Positions 1-7,299 of a stretch of DNA of 13,872 nucleotides are shown piece after piece. The position numbers and the translations under genes are program-made. The stretch lies in the NCBI GenBank assembly GCA_007126995.1, contig SLAD01000370.1, forward strand, positions 1 to 13,872, read 5' to 3'. Position 1 is the stretch's first letter. Each line of letters begins with the position of its first letter. The notes beneath the pieces are model-generated. The model had not been told where the DNA came from. It made no database searches and was given only the letters and a program-made list of their open reading frames with translations. This DNA comes from Kiritimatiellia bacterium. GTDB lineage: Bacteria; Verrucomicrobiota; Kiritimatiellia; SLAD01.

Positions 1-1
1 C

Positions 2-331
2 TTTGACTTTTTCGCGGCGCCGGGTGTACCGCCCGCCGATCCGCCCGATGACGAGACGGCTTTTGGCTCTGAAAACAATGCGTGGTGTATGGTCGCCGAC
101 CTGCGCGAGCGCGATTCCGACAGCGTACCCTTGTTCTTTACCCGCAACTTGACGATGACGACGCTGGCTCAGGATCCTGAGCTTGATGAAGACGAGCATC
201 CGTTCCAAGGACGGTTGATGGTCTCCGTGTCCAAAGGTGGCGGCGCGCGTATGTATGAACAGGCCGCGATCGATCGAGGCGACTTCTACACGGGTCGCGG
301 GCAAATGAGCAATCCGATTCTACGGAACTAA
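2..331 (+). CDS. C-terminal part of a pseudopilin-like (type II secretion/type IV pilin-like) protein, 5' end outside window
   Basis: The frame is open from base 2 and ends at TAA 329-331, giving about 109 residues of a C-terminus. The upstream part, where a prepilin-type N-terminal helix would lie, is outside the window. Visible pieces include NNAWCMVADLRE, VPLFFTRNL and, near the end, FYTGRGQMSNPILRN. The combination of NAWC...ADL and PLFFTRNL resembles the globular C-terminal parts of the abundant pseudopilin-like proteins of Lentisphaerota/Kiritimatiellota/Verrucomicrobiota. That is recognition from memory, not a search. The acidic stretch PELDEDEHP is a probable surface loop. The methionine at 89 is internal and not the true start, because coding-like sequence continues upstream of it. 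A strong intrinsic terminator follows 24 bases after the stop, so this gene is transcriptionally separate from glmS. The reading frame is well supported; the family is moderately supported. Confidence 0.6.
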   Translation, partial: FDFFAAPGVPPADPPDDETAFGSENNAWCMVADLRERDSDSVPLFFTRNLTMTTLAQDPELDEDEHPFQGRLMVSVSKGGGARMYEQAAIDRGDFYTGRGQMSNPILRN

Positions 332-354
332 TTCCTTTTGCGGATATGCAGGAG

Positions 355-387
355 ACGGGCCGGCAGCGATGTCGGCCCGTTTCTTTT
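355..387 (+). terminator. Rho-independent terminator after the pseudopilin-like gene
   Basis: ACGGGCCGGC (355-364) pairs with GTCGGCCCGT (371-380) over 10 bp with one G-U, around a 6-nt loop AGCGAT, and is followed directly by TTTCTTTT. The GC-rich stem, short loop and U-tract make this a textbook intrinsic terminator, 24 bases after the stop codon of the upstream gene. Confidence 0.88.
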
Positions 388-420
388 GCAGCCTTCACGT
401 CCTCATCCCTTGGTTTTTGT

Positions 421-450
421 TTGCTGGTCACTCCGCTCTCAACCTATAGT
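421..450 (+). promoter_or_regulatory. Candidate sigma70-type promoter for glmS
   Basis: TTGCTG (421-426), an 18-nt spacer and TATAGT (445-450, 5 of 6 matches to TATAAT) lie between the upstream terminator and glmS. Transcription would start near 457 and leave a leader of about 130 nt. This was judged by eye only. A weaker -10-like TACACT at 550-555 is an alternative. Confidence 0.35.
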
Positions 451-482
451 CGGGCGCTAGTGCATTTTTAGCGATTCTGTAG

Positions 483-502
483 CCGCCGTCGTTAGACGGT
501 GG
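483..502 (+). other. Hairpin in the predicted glmS leader
   Basis: CCGCCGTC (483-490) pairs with GACGGTGG (495-502) through 8 bp with one G-U, closing a GTTA tetraloop. It lies in the predicted 5' leader, about 85 nt before the glmS start. It is followed by ATGGTTTTG rather than a clean U-run, so it is more likely a leader structure than a terminator. The role is unknown. Confidence 0.35.
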
Positions 503-586
503 ATGGTTTTGCCGAAAGCAAAAAAATTCCACGTCCTTACCGACGCGGCTACACTTTTATTTAACCCACTCTATAGGAGTGATCGC

Positions 587-2425
587 ATGTGCGGAATTGT
601 AGGCTATGTCGGACAAAAACAAGCGGCCCCGCTGCTCTTGGACGGATTGAAGCGGCTGGAATATCGCGGCTATGATTCGGGAGGATTGGCGGTTCACACC
701 GCTGACGGAATCGCCTATCGCAAGCGTATGGGACGGCTGACCGAGCTGGAGAAGGCCTTGGGTCGCGAACCGATTGCCGGTCGGCCCGGTATCGGGCACA
801 CGCGCTGGGCCACGCACGGCGAACCGTCCGAACGCAATTCCCATCCCCATCTGGACGGGTCTGGCCGCATAGCGGTCGTCCATAATGGCATTATCGAGAA
901 CTATCAGACCCTGCGCGATGAACTCACCGCCGCCGGGCATACCTTCGTCTCAGAGACCGATACCGAAGTCATTCCACACCTGATCGAGGAGGCCTTGAAG
1001 CAAGGGGCCCCTGACTTCGAAGCGGCCATTCGCACGGCCCTCAAGCAAGCGCGCGGGGCCTATGCTTTGGGTATCCTGTTTCAAGATCAGCCCGATACCG
1101 TTTACGCGGCGCGGCTCGGCAGCCCGCTGATTGTCGGTCTCGGCCAGGACGAATACTTTATCGCCAGCGATGTGCCTGCGATCGTGAACCATATCGATCG
1201 CGTCATCTACCTGAACGACGGCGAGCTGGCCGTCCTTAACCCGGAGGGGGTTCGGCTGCAAAATCTGGACGGCGAAACCGTCACAGGCGAAATCAAACCC
1301 GTGGAGATCGCACCAGAAGCCGCCGAAATGGCGGGCTTCGAAACCTTTATGCTCAAAGAAATCCATGAGCAACCACGGGTGCTACGCAGCTTGATCGCCC
1401 AGCACAGCAAAGATGATCAAGTGGCCCTACCAGATCTCAATTTCGAGGACGCCTACTTCTCCAATCTGCAACGGATCATGATTGTCAGTTGCGGCACGGC
1501 GTACCATGCAGCGATGTATGGCCAGTTCCTGATCGAGCACCTGACCAATTTGGCGGTGGAAACCGATTTAGGCAGCGAATTCCGCTATCGGTCGCCTCGG
1601 ATCGAACCCGACACGCTGTTCGTCGCCGTATCACAATCGGGCGAGACCGCCGACACCCTCGCCTCGCTGCGCCTCGCACGGGAAAAGAATTGCAAGATTC
1701 TGTCGATCTGCAATGTGCCGGGCAGCTCGCTGGTGCGCGAGAGCGATGCCGTCCTGTTCACCAATGCCGGCCCGGAAATCGGCGTGGCTTCGACCAAGGC
1801 GTATACCGCACAATTGATGTCGTTTGCCCTGCTCGGCATCCATATCGGCCGCGCCCGCAACGAAATTTCCGCCGAACATGCGCGGGAACTGATCCAATCG
1901 TTGGAAGCCATCCCCGACGCCATTCACTACGTCCTGGAACGGGCCGAACAAATTCGCGAAATTGCCGATAAACATCACGATGGCCCCAGCGCATTGTATT
2001 TAGGGCGACGCTTTAATTATCCCACCGCGCTGGAAGGGGCACTGAAGAATAAAGAGATCTCGTATCAACACGCCGAAGGCTACGCGGCCGGCGAAATGAA
2101 GCACGGCCCGATCGCGCTGATTAATGAGTATCTCCCCGTCATCTGAATCTGCACCAAGACGCAGGACGAGGTGTACGAGAAGATGATCTCGAACATGAAA
2201 GAGGTCGAAGCCCGCCATGGCCGCATCATCGCGGTGGCGACGGACGGCGATCAGCAAGTCGCCTCGTTCGCGGAAGACATCATCTATGTCCCCGAAACGC
2301 GGGAAGAATTTTCGCCCCTCGTCAATGTGGTCGCCCTGCAATTGCTCGCCTACTATGCCGCGCAAGCGCGCGGCACGGACATTGATAAGCCGCGTAATCT
2401 AGCCAAGAGCGTTACAGTGGAGTAA
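587..2425 (+). CDS. glmS: Glutamine--fructose-6-phosphate aminotransferase (isomerizing), interrupted by an in-frame UGA at codon 520
   Basis: This cytosolic enzyme makes glucosamine-6-phosphate from fructose-6-phosphate and glutamine, the first committed step to UDP-GlcNAc. The chosen start (ATG 587) has TAGGAGT at 574-580 and yields MCGIVGYVG, placing the nucleophilic Cys2 at the mature N-terminus. The glutaminase domain follows (EYRGYDSGG, HTRWATHG, HNGIIENY), then two SIS domains (SCGTAYHA, SQSGETADT, STKAYTAQ). The isomerase catalytic region is EISYQHAEGYAAGEMKHGP, with His506. The tail PRNLAKSVTVE carries the Schiff-base Lys607. Length is 612 codons, against 609 residues in E. coli. The oddity is TGA at 2144-2146: homology continues in the same frame on both sides with no gap, so nothing but this codon breaks the gene. 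If UGA terminates, the 519-residue product lacks Lys607 and should not make glucosamine-6-phosphate. Other genes here stop at TGA, so a changed genetic code is unlikely. A nonsense mutation, readthrough or a base-call error remain open. Confidence 0.9.
2144..2146 (+). other. In-frame UGA inside glmS
   Basis: The codon sits between LPVI and ICTKTQDEVYEK, at the position where GlmS proteins have a hydrophobic residue after the PVI strand (E. coli has PVIVV). Sequence before it (KHGPIALINEY) and after it (MKEVEARHGRIIAV) is canonical GlmS in one frame. A TGG, TTA, TGC, GGA or CGA codon would become TGA by a single change. In-frame GTG (2171) and ATG (2183) downstream could in principle restart translation of an 80-85 residue fragment carrying Lys607, but no good ribosome-binding site precedes them. 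Confidence 0.9.
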
Positions 2426-2500
2426 GTTTTGATCGAACGGTTAGATCGATCTATTGCTTTTCCGAGGGTGAACTCGGCGATTCGCCTTCGCAAAGCCTAC

Positions 2501-2558
2501 GGCGCAATAAGAGCGGACGCCCTACAAGAAACTAGGGCCGTCGCTTGCGACGTGCCGC
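2501..2558. repeat. Inverted pair of REP-like elements between glmS and the M16 gene
   Basis: GCCCTA (2519-2524) and TAGGGC (2533-2538) form an inverted pair 8 nt apart. The right-hand copy continues as the perfect hairpin CGTCGC-TT-GCGACG (2539-2552), then TGCCGC. The left-hand copy, read on the minus strand, is TAGGGC, a less regular middle, then GCGCCG, with GGCG (2501-2504) able to pair with CGCC (2518-2521). The pattern TAGGGC-hairpin-GCCGC recurs in the gap at 5692-5770. The arrangement resembles REP/BIME elements of other bacteria. Family membership is inferred from this window only. Confidence 0.5.
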
Positions 2559-2593
2559 GTGTCACTCGGTCGACGGTCGTGGGAGAAGTTCCT

Positions 2594-5239
2594 ATGCGAA
2601 AGATTATTGGTACACTTTGCTTAACTTTGTTGATGCCCCTATCAGGAGACGGTTCCATGACAGATCCGGTTGACGTGATTCGTACAGCAAACGATCAGAT
2701 TCATCGGTTCACGATGGAGAACGGCATCATCGGCCTCGTCAAACCGGACGCCAGCGCCCCGGTCGTGGCGATCCAGACCTGGTTCGGAACCGGTTCGATT
2801 CATGAAGACGATTTCCTCGGCGCCGGCTTAGCCCACTATGTCGAGCATATGATCTTCAAGGGCACCCCCAGCCGCACGCCGGGCGACATTTCGCGCGAAA
2901 TCTCCGATGCCGGCGGACGCATCAATGCCTATACCACGTTTGATCGTACGGTGTTTCATGTGGTGCTGCCCGTCCGCCATTGGGCGATTGGCTTGGATGT
3001 GTTGGCGGATGCCGTCCAGAACGCGACCTTCCCGGAAGACGAGTGGGAACGCGAGCAAACGGTGATCCTGCAAGAGATGGCGATGAACCGCGATGATCCG
3101 CAACGCGAACTGGGCCGCCTGCTCTGGTCCACGGCCTATCGTGTGCATCCGCACCGGCACCCCGTGATCGGCTATCGCGAAGTCTTCCTGCAAACGACCC
3201 GCGAAGACTTGCTGGCCTTTTTCGAGCGGCATTACCGGCCCGACAACATGATCGTTGCGGTGGCCGGCGACGTCGATCCACAGGAGATGGAGCAGGCCAT
3301 CCGCGAGGCGTTCAACGACTTTGAACGGCGCATGCGACGTCCCGTGGTAATCCCGGCTGAACCGCCGCAACTGAGTCCCCGCTTCGCCCGCCAAACCGGC
3401 GCGTATGAGGTATCCCGCGCCGCCTGGGGCTGGCACGCAGTTTCCGTGTCCGATCCCGATGCCGCGGCCCTGGATGTGCTGGCGGCCGTGATCGGACACG
3501 GCGAAAGCAGTCGCCTCACCCTCTCCCTGCGGGATGAAAAGCAACTGGTGCACCGTATCGGGGCCTGGTCTTATGCCCCCGGCGAGCCGGGCATATTCGG
3601 ATTCAGCGCGACGTTCGATCCGGACAAGGAAGCGGAGGTCATTACGGCGGTCGAAAAAGAGATTGAGCGCTGGCGCTCCACCCCGTTCACCGAGGCCGAG
3701 ATCGAGAAAGCCAAGCGGCAGGTCATGGTGCGCACGCTCAGCAGCTTGGAAAATGTGCGCGGCCAAGTGGACTCCATCGCGTCGGGCGAGTTCTATGCGG
3801 GGAACCCGCGCTTCTCGGAACAGTATTTAACCGCGCTCGAAGCCATCACGCCCGACTCGCTGCTCGAGGTCCTGAATCGCTACGTACAGCCGCATCGCCA
3901 AACGCTGGCACTGCTCACACCGGAAACCGAACACGTGGCGGAGGAAGGGACGGCACGGGAGGAAACGCTCATTTCGGCACCAGAGAAGTTTACCTTGTCG
4001 AACGGCTTGCCGGTCATCATTCGGCAGGATCATCGCCTGCCGATGGTCAACATCACGGTGGCCGCGATGGGCGGCTTGTTGACCGAAACGGAATCGACCC
4101 AAGGCATCGCCCGGTTCATGAGCGACTTGTTGCCACGGGGCACCTCCGCGCGCAGCGCGGCCGAGATCGCGGAAACCCTGGAAGCCTTGGGCGCTTCGTT
4201 ACAACCGTTCTCCGGGCTGAACAGCTTCGGCTTGCAAGGGCGCAGCCTGACGTCGGATTGGTCGAAGCTGGCGGCGCTGCTGGCCGAGTCCTTGCGCGAT
4301 CCGGCGTTCGCCGACGCGGAGGTCGAACGGCAACGGTCGCGGCAACGGGCCGAAATCCGCGCGGCGCGCGAACGGCCGCTTACCCGAGCCGACCAGATGG
4401 CGCGTGACGCGCTGTTCCCGGAGCATCCCTATCGTTGGACACCGGAAGGCCAGGAGGAATCCGTCGCCGAACTTACGGCGCATCAACTGCGCGACTACCT
4501 CAACCGCCATTTGCTCGCCAACAATCTCGCCATTGCCGTATTCGGTCACGTCGATCCCGACCAAGTGTTGAGTGATTTAGAAAACCTGTTCGGCGATTTA
4601 CCCGCAGGAGAAGCGGTCGCCCTGCCCGATCCCGTCGCCACGCGCGAGCTACCAGTTGAACGGACGGCCCGGGAACCGCGCCAGCAGACGATCTACCTGA
4701 TGGCCTTCCCGAGTGTCGCGCTCGATGATGAAGACGCCGACGCGCTCGATGTGCTGCAGGCCGCCATGAGTGGGCTGGCCTCGAATTTGGCGATTGAAGT
4801 GCGAGACAAGCGTGGCCTCGTCTACTTTGTGGGTGCCACAAGTCGTCCGGGCGTCGCCCCAGGACACTTCATGCTGTTTGCCGGCACCTATGAGGAAGCG
4901 GTACCCGAGATTCAGGAGCTGATGGAGGCTGAGCTGAAGCGCATTATCACGGAAGGCTTGAGCGAAGCAGAACTAGCGCGGGCGCGGGAACAGTTGATCG
5001 GTGATCACTTTGCGCGCTTGCAAAACAATCATTCGCTGGCGCAAGTGAGCGCACTCAACACCTTGTACGGACTCGGCTACGATTATGAATTTACAAGAGA
5101 GCAACGGCTACGTAAGGTCAGTGCAGAAGACATTCAGCGGGCGGCGCGACGGATCTTTGACCTCGAGTACCGGGTAATCTCGGTCGTCTACCCGGCAGCC
5201 GGTGAACGCGTGGAGAACCCTAACCGAACGGAGGAGTAG
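2594..5239 (+). CDS. M16 family (insulinase/pitrilysin-like) zinc metalloprotease with two M16 modules
   Basis: This predicted 881-residue protease has an N-terminal catalytic half. The inverted zinc motif HYVEH is at residues 81-85, with distal ligand Glu161 in LQEMAMNRDDP, the usual HxxEH-(X)74-76-E arrangement. The C-terminal half starts near residue 470 (FTLSNGLPVIIRQDHRLP) and repeats the fold. The equivalent of the zinc motif there is QGIARFM, so this half is non-catalytic, as is usual in fused M16 enzymes; it also holds RDKRGLVYFVG. The start at 2594 follows GGGAGAAG (2581-2588) and gives MRKIIGTLCLTLLMPLSGDG, a short signal-like N-terminus suggesting export. Translation could instead begin at ATG 2657, which has an equally good AGGAGA and would give a cytosolic form. 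Open frame continues upstream to 2429, but that part is not protease-like and includes REP-like repeat. The gene follows glmS by 168 bp, and the DUF1844 gene follows it by one base. Substrate unknown; related enzymes degrade peptides or process exported proteins. Confidence 0.9.
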   Translation: MRKIIGTLCLTLLMPLSGDGSMTDPVDVIRTANDQIHRFTMENGIIGLVKPDASAPVVAIQTWFGTGSIHEDDFLGAGLAHYVEHMIFKGTPSRTPGDISREISDAGGRINAYTTFDRTVFHVVLPVRHWAIGLDVLADAVQNATFPEDEWEREQTVILQEMAMNRDDPQRELGRLLWSTAYRVHPHRHPVIGYREVFLQTTREDLLAFFERHYRPDNMIVAVAGDVDPQEMEQAIREAFNDFERRMRRPVVIPAEPPQLSPRFARQTGAYEVSRAAWGWHAVSVSDPDAAALDVLAAVIGHGESSRLTLSLRDEKQLVHRIGAWSYAPGEPGIFGFSATFDPDKEAEVITAVEKEIERWRSTPFTEAEIEKAKRQVMVRTLSSLENVRGQVDSIASGEFYAGNPRFSEQYLTALEAITPDSLLEVLNRYVQPHRQTLALLTPETEHVAEEGTAREETLISAPEKFTLSNGLPVIIRQDHRLPMVNITVAAMGGLLTETESTQGIARFMSDLLPRGTSARSAAEIAETLEALGASLQPFSGLNSFGLQGRSLTSDWSKLAALLAESLRDPAFADAEVERQRSRQRAEIRAARERPLTRADQMARDALFPEHPYRWTPEGQEESVAELTAHQLRDYLNRHLLANNLAIAVFGHVDPDQVLSDLENLFGDLPAGEAVALPDPVATRELPVERTAREPRQQTIYLMAFPSVALDDEDADALDVLQAAMSGLASNLAIEVRDKRGLVYFVGATSRPGVAPGHFMLFAGTYEEAVPEIQELMEAELKRIITEGLSEAELARAREQLIGDHFARLQNNHSLAQVSALNTLYGLGYDYEFTREQRLRKVSAEDIQRAARRIFDLEYRVISVVYPAAGERVENPNRTEE
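2644..2659 (+). promoter_or_regulatory. Alternative ribosome-binding site and ATG for the M16 protease
   Basis: AGGAGA (2644-2649) stands 7 nt before the in-frame ATG 2657-2659. Initiation here removes the whole signal-like segment and gives MTDPVDVIRTAND. This decides whether the protease is exported or cytosolic. Sequence alone cannot choose, although the hydrophobic segment encoded upstream favours use of 2594. Confidence 0.4.
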
Positions 5240-5240
5240 A

Positions 5241-5672
5241 ATGAGCGAAGCAGAACAAAATGCCCAGGACCTGCCATCCACTTTTAGTCAGTTGGTGATT
5301 ATGATCGCTACCTCGGCCTTGCAACAGCTGGGTCAGGTACCGGACCCGTCCGGCAAGCGTCCCGAGGTCCATCTGGAAGGGGCCCAAGGGATGATCGATA
5401 TCCTGGAAACCTTGAGCGAGAAGACCAAAGGTAACCTCGACACCGCCGAGGAGAAAATGCTCAGCGAGAGCCTCACCATGCTGAGGCTCCAGTTTGTCGA
5501 AGTAAAACAGGCACAAGGCGGCGGCCGCCCACCAGCATCCGCGCCCGCAGACAGCGCACCGGAAGAGCCCCCCGCGACGAGCGACGATGCAGGCAAAGAG
5601 CCGGTCATCGAAACGCCCAAGACGCAGGAAGAAAGCGAAAACAAAACGCGCTACCGCAAGAGCTACGGCTGA
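5241..5672 (+). CDS. DUF1844 family protein with a low-complexity tail
   Basis: This is a 143-residue protein, probably cytosolic. Residues about 13-90 match the DUF1844 pattern as I know it: FSQLVIMIATSALQQLGQ, then PDPSGKRPEVHLEGAQGMID, then LSEKTKGNLDTAEEKML and LRLQFVEVKQ. The remainder is a Pro/Ala/Glu-rich, probably disordered tail ending TRYRKSYG. The function of DUF1844 is not established, so none is assigned. ATG 5241 was chosen because GGAGGAG (5230-5236) precedes it, inside the last codons of the M16 gene. A longer in-frame start at 5202 would only add residues overlapping that gene. With a single base between the M16 stop and this start, the two genes are almost certainly co-transcribed and translationally coupled. 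It ends at TGA, followed by the REP-like structure at 5692. Confidence 0.88.
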   Translation: MSEAEQNAQDLPSTFSQLVIMIATSALQQLGQVPDPSGKRPEVHLEGAQGMIDILETLSEKTKGNLDTAEEKMLSESLTMLRLQFVEVKQAQGGGRPPASAPADSAPEEPPATSDDAGKEPVIETPKTQEESENKTRYRKSYG

Positions 5673-5691
5673 TCAGGCAGCGCTTTCTCCA

Positions 5692-5770
5692 GCGGCTCAT
5701 CCCGCGACTGCGGGATTCGCCCCACCTATCCCATCATGCGAAGGTAGGGCGAATCCTCCGGATGAGCCGC
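5692..5770. repeat. Long inverted repeat: two REP-like hairpin elements head to head
   Basis: GCGGCTCATCC (5692-5702) is the exact reverse complement of GGATGAGCCGC (5760-5770), and GGATTCGCCC (5713-5722) of GGGCGAATCC (5747-5756). Read as units, each copy is GGGCGAATCC, a variable middle, then GGATGAGCCGC. The right copy has an ATCC-TCC-GGAT mini-hairpin (5753-5763). The left copy (minus strand) has a longer perfect stem, with CCCGC (5701-5705) and GCGGG (5710-5714) around GACT. The whole 79-nt block could fold as one large hairpin, or as two separate hairpins. It sits between convergent genes and could also act as a bidirectional transcription barrier. No U-tract follows it. Confidence 0.75.
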
Positions 5771-5798
5771 GATCATGAACTGCGCCAAAGGACCCGCT

Positions 5799-5818
5799 CA
5801 AATAAAGAACGACGTCGT
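5799..5818 (-). terminator. Weak candidate terminator for the aldehyde dehydrogenase operon
   Basis: On the minus strand, 12 nt after the dehydrogenase stop, the palindrome ACGACGTCGT (5809-5818) is followed by TCTTTATTT. The stem is very short with almost no loop, so only the U-rich run argues for termination. Low confidence. Confidence 0.2.
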
Positions 5819-5830
5819 GTCTAGTCCCGA

Positions 5831-7258
5831 TCACGGCGTGCGAATGACGAGGTTGCGGATTTCCGTCATGTCCTCCATGGCATACCGCACTCCTTCCCGC
5901 CCGATGCCGCTATCCTTGACGCCGCCGTAGGGCATGTGATCAACCCGCCACGACGGCACATCGCCAATGATGACGCCGCCAACCTCCAAACGATCCCATG
6001 CCTCCAACATATGATACAGGTCGCGCGTGAAGACGCCCGCTTGCAGCCCGTACACACTGTCGTTTACCTCATCCAGCGCGTCCGAAAAGTTGCTAAAGGA
6101 GCTTAACACGGCCACCGGCCCAAACGCTTCGTGTGCGCAAATCGGCTGATCTTTCGGCACCTGCTCCAGCAGCGTAGCCTCCATAATCGCGTCCTGGCGC
6201 GCCCCGCCGCAAAGTAGTGTACCGCCCGCCTGTACGGCGGCTTGAATCCACTCCTCCACGCGCTCGGCTTCCGACACCGCAATCATCGGTCCGATGAAGG
6301 TGTCTTCGTTTTTCGGGTCACCACTCTTCAGGGCTTGGGTGGCGCGAATCAGCTTCTCCTTGAATTCCGCATAGATCGCTTCATGAACGATAATCCGCTG
6401 TACGCTGATACAGCTTTGCCCGGACTGATAGAAAGCGCCAAAGATAATGCGGGCGACGGCATCGTCCAAATCAGCATCCGCATCCACCACACAAGCGGCA
6501 TTGCCGCCCAGCTCCAGCACGACCTTCTTTTTGCCTGCCTTCCGCTTCAGCTCCCACCCTACATCCGGTGAACCGGTAAAGCTCAACAGTTTCAGGCGCT
6601 CGTCGGTCGTGAACAGCCCGGCCCCGTCGCGGTTACAAGGCAGAATCGAAAAGCCCCCCGTCGGCAAGTCGGCTTCCGCGAGAATCTCCCCAATCAGCAA
6701 GGCGCCCACCGGCGTTCGGCTGGCAGGCTTGAGCACAAAGGGACAACCCACCGCAATGGCCGGCGCAATCTTGTGGGCCACGAGGTTGAGCGGGAAATTG
6801 AAGGGTGAAATGAATGAGCACGGACCAATCGGCACATGTCGCGTGAATCCGCGATACCCTTTCGACTTCGACCCGATTTCCAGATTCATCACCTCGCCAT
6901 TGATGCGCGTGGCCTCCTCGGCCGCGATGCGGAAGGTATCCATCAGACGCACGACCTCACCGCGACTGTCCTTGATCGGTTTACCCGCCTCGATGCAAAG
7001 GGCCATCGCCAACTCCTCGGCACGCTCCTCAAAACGCCTGACGCAGTGCAAAAGAATATCGCGTCGCTCATAAGCCGATAGGGCGCACAAGGCAGGAGCG
7101 GCTTCCACCGCCTGACCAATCGCGCGATCAATCGCATCGGCATCCGCCAACGCCACCCGCGTCACGACCTCGCCCGTATACTTGTCGCGCACCTCCAGAT
7201 CGGCGTTCGCTTGAATGGGTCGATTGGCTACATAGTACGGATATTGCTCGGATAGCAT
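5831..7258 (-). CDS. NAD(P)-dependent aldehyde dehydrogenase (ALDH superfamily, lactaldehyde/glyceraldehyde-3-phosphate dehydrogenase-like)
   Basis: This 475-residue cytosolic enzyme should oxidise an aldehyde to its acid with NAD(P)+. Expected catalytic parts are intact: SPFNFPLN with Asn154, FVLKPAS with cofactor-binding Lys177, the SFTGS glycine motif (226-230), general base Glu249 in VVLELGGN, and nucleophile Cys283 in SGQSCISVQR. The late region MPYGGVKDSGIGREG is the usual ALDH C-terminal signature. The flavour (VGWELKRKAGKKK, SCISVQRI) suggests the lactaldehyde/non-phosphorylating GAPDH-like branch, but the substrate cannot be read from sequence. ATG 7258 was chosen because GAGGGGAGG lies just upstream on the minus strand. 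A slightly longer reading from 7273 would start inside that ribosome-binding site. It lies 41 bp after the cupin stop, so the two probably form an operon. It ends at TGA, converging on the DUF1844 gene. Confidence 0.93.
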   Translation of the reverse strand: MLSEQYPYYVANRPIQANADLEVRDKYTGEVVTRVALADADAIDRAIGQAVEAAPALCALSAYERRDILLHCVRRFEERAEELAMALCIEAGKPIKDSRGEVVRLMDTFRIAAEEATRINGEVMNLEIGSKSKGYRGFTRHVPIGPCSFISPFNFPLNLVAHKIAPAIAVGCPFVLKPASRTPVGALLIGEILAEADLPTGGFSILPCNRDGAGLFTTDERLKLLSFTGSPDVGWELKRKAGKKKVVLELGGNAACVVDADADLDDAVARIIFGAFYQSGQSCISVQRIIVHEAIYAEFKEKLIRATQALKSGDPKNEDTFIGPMIAVSEAERVEEWIQAAVQAGGTLLCGGARQDAIMEATLLEQVPKDQPICAHEAFGPVAVLSSFSNFSDALDEVNDSVYGLQAGVFTRDLYHMLEAWDRLEVGGVIIGDVPSWRVDHMPYGGVKDSGIGREGVRYAMEDMTEIRNLVIRTP

Positions 7259-7299
7259 ATCGCCTCCCCTCATCGCTGAATTGAAAATCGCTGTTCGTT

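Noticed and set aside
503..586. Longer glmS start at 503
   Set aside because: It would bury the catalytic Cys that must be residue 2. ATG 587 has a proper ribosome-binding site and gives MCGIVGY.
457..586. glmS ribozyme/riboswitch in the leader
   Set aside because: Apart from one simple hairpin at 483-502, I could not find the conserved glmS ribozyme core by eye. A covariance-model search would be decisive.
2144..2146. Reassigned genetic code (UGA as Trp or Gly) to explain the glmS interruption
   Set aside because: The DUF1844, dehydrogenase, rtcB remnant, barrel and first GT-C genes all end naturally at TGA at family-appropriate C-termini, so UGA acts as a stop in this genome.
2150..2175. 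SECIS-like hairpin after the glmS UGA (TGCACC with GGTGTA) implying selenocysteine
   Set aside because: The 6-bp stem has a 14-nt loop beginning AAG without the usual apical GU feature. The position is not catalytic in GlmS and no selenocysteine machinery is in the window. A search for selA, selB and selC elsewhere would settle it.
2429..2593. N-terminal extension of the M16 protein from 2429
   Set aside because: The stretch encodes no recognisable protease sequence, overlaps REP-like repeats, and lacks a ribosome-binding site.
2828..3766. 312-residue open frame on the minus strand
   Set aside because: It lies wholly antisense to the conserved M16 catalytic half and its translation has no family features. 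It is a by-product of GC-rich codon use.
6447..7073. 208-residue plus-strand open frame
   Set aside because: Antisense to the intact aldehyde dehydrogenase, low-complexity Ser/Arg/Pro translation, no ribosome-binding site.
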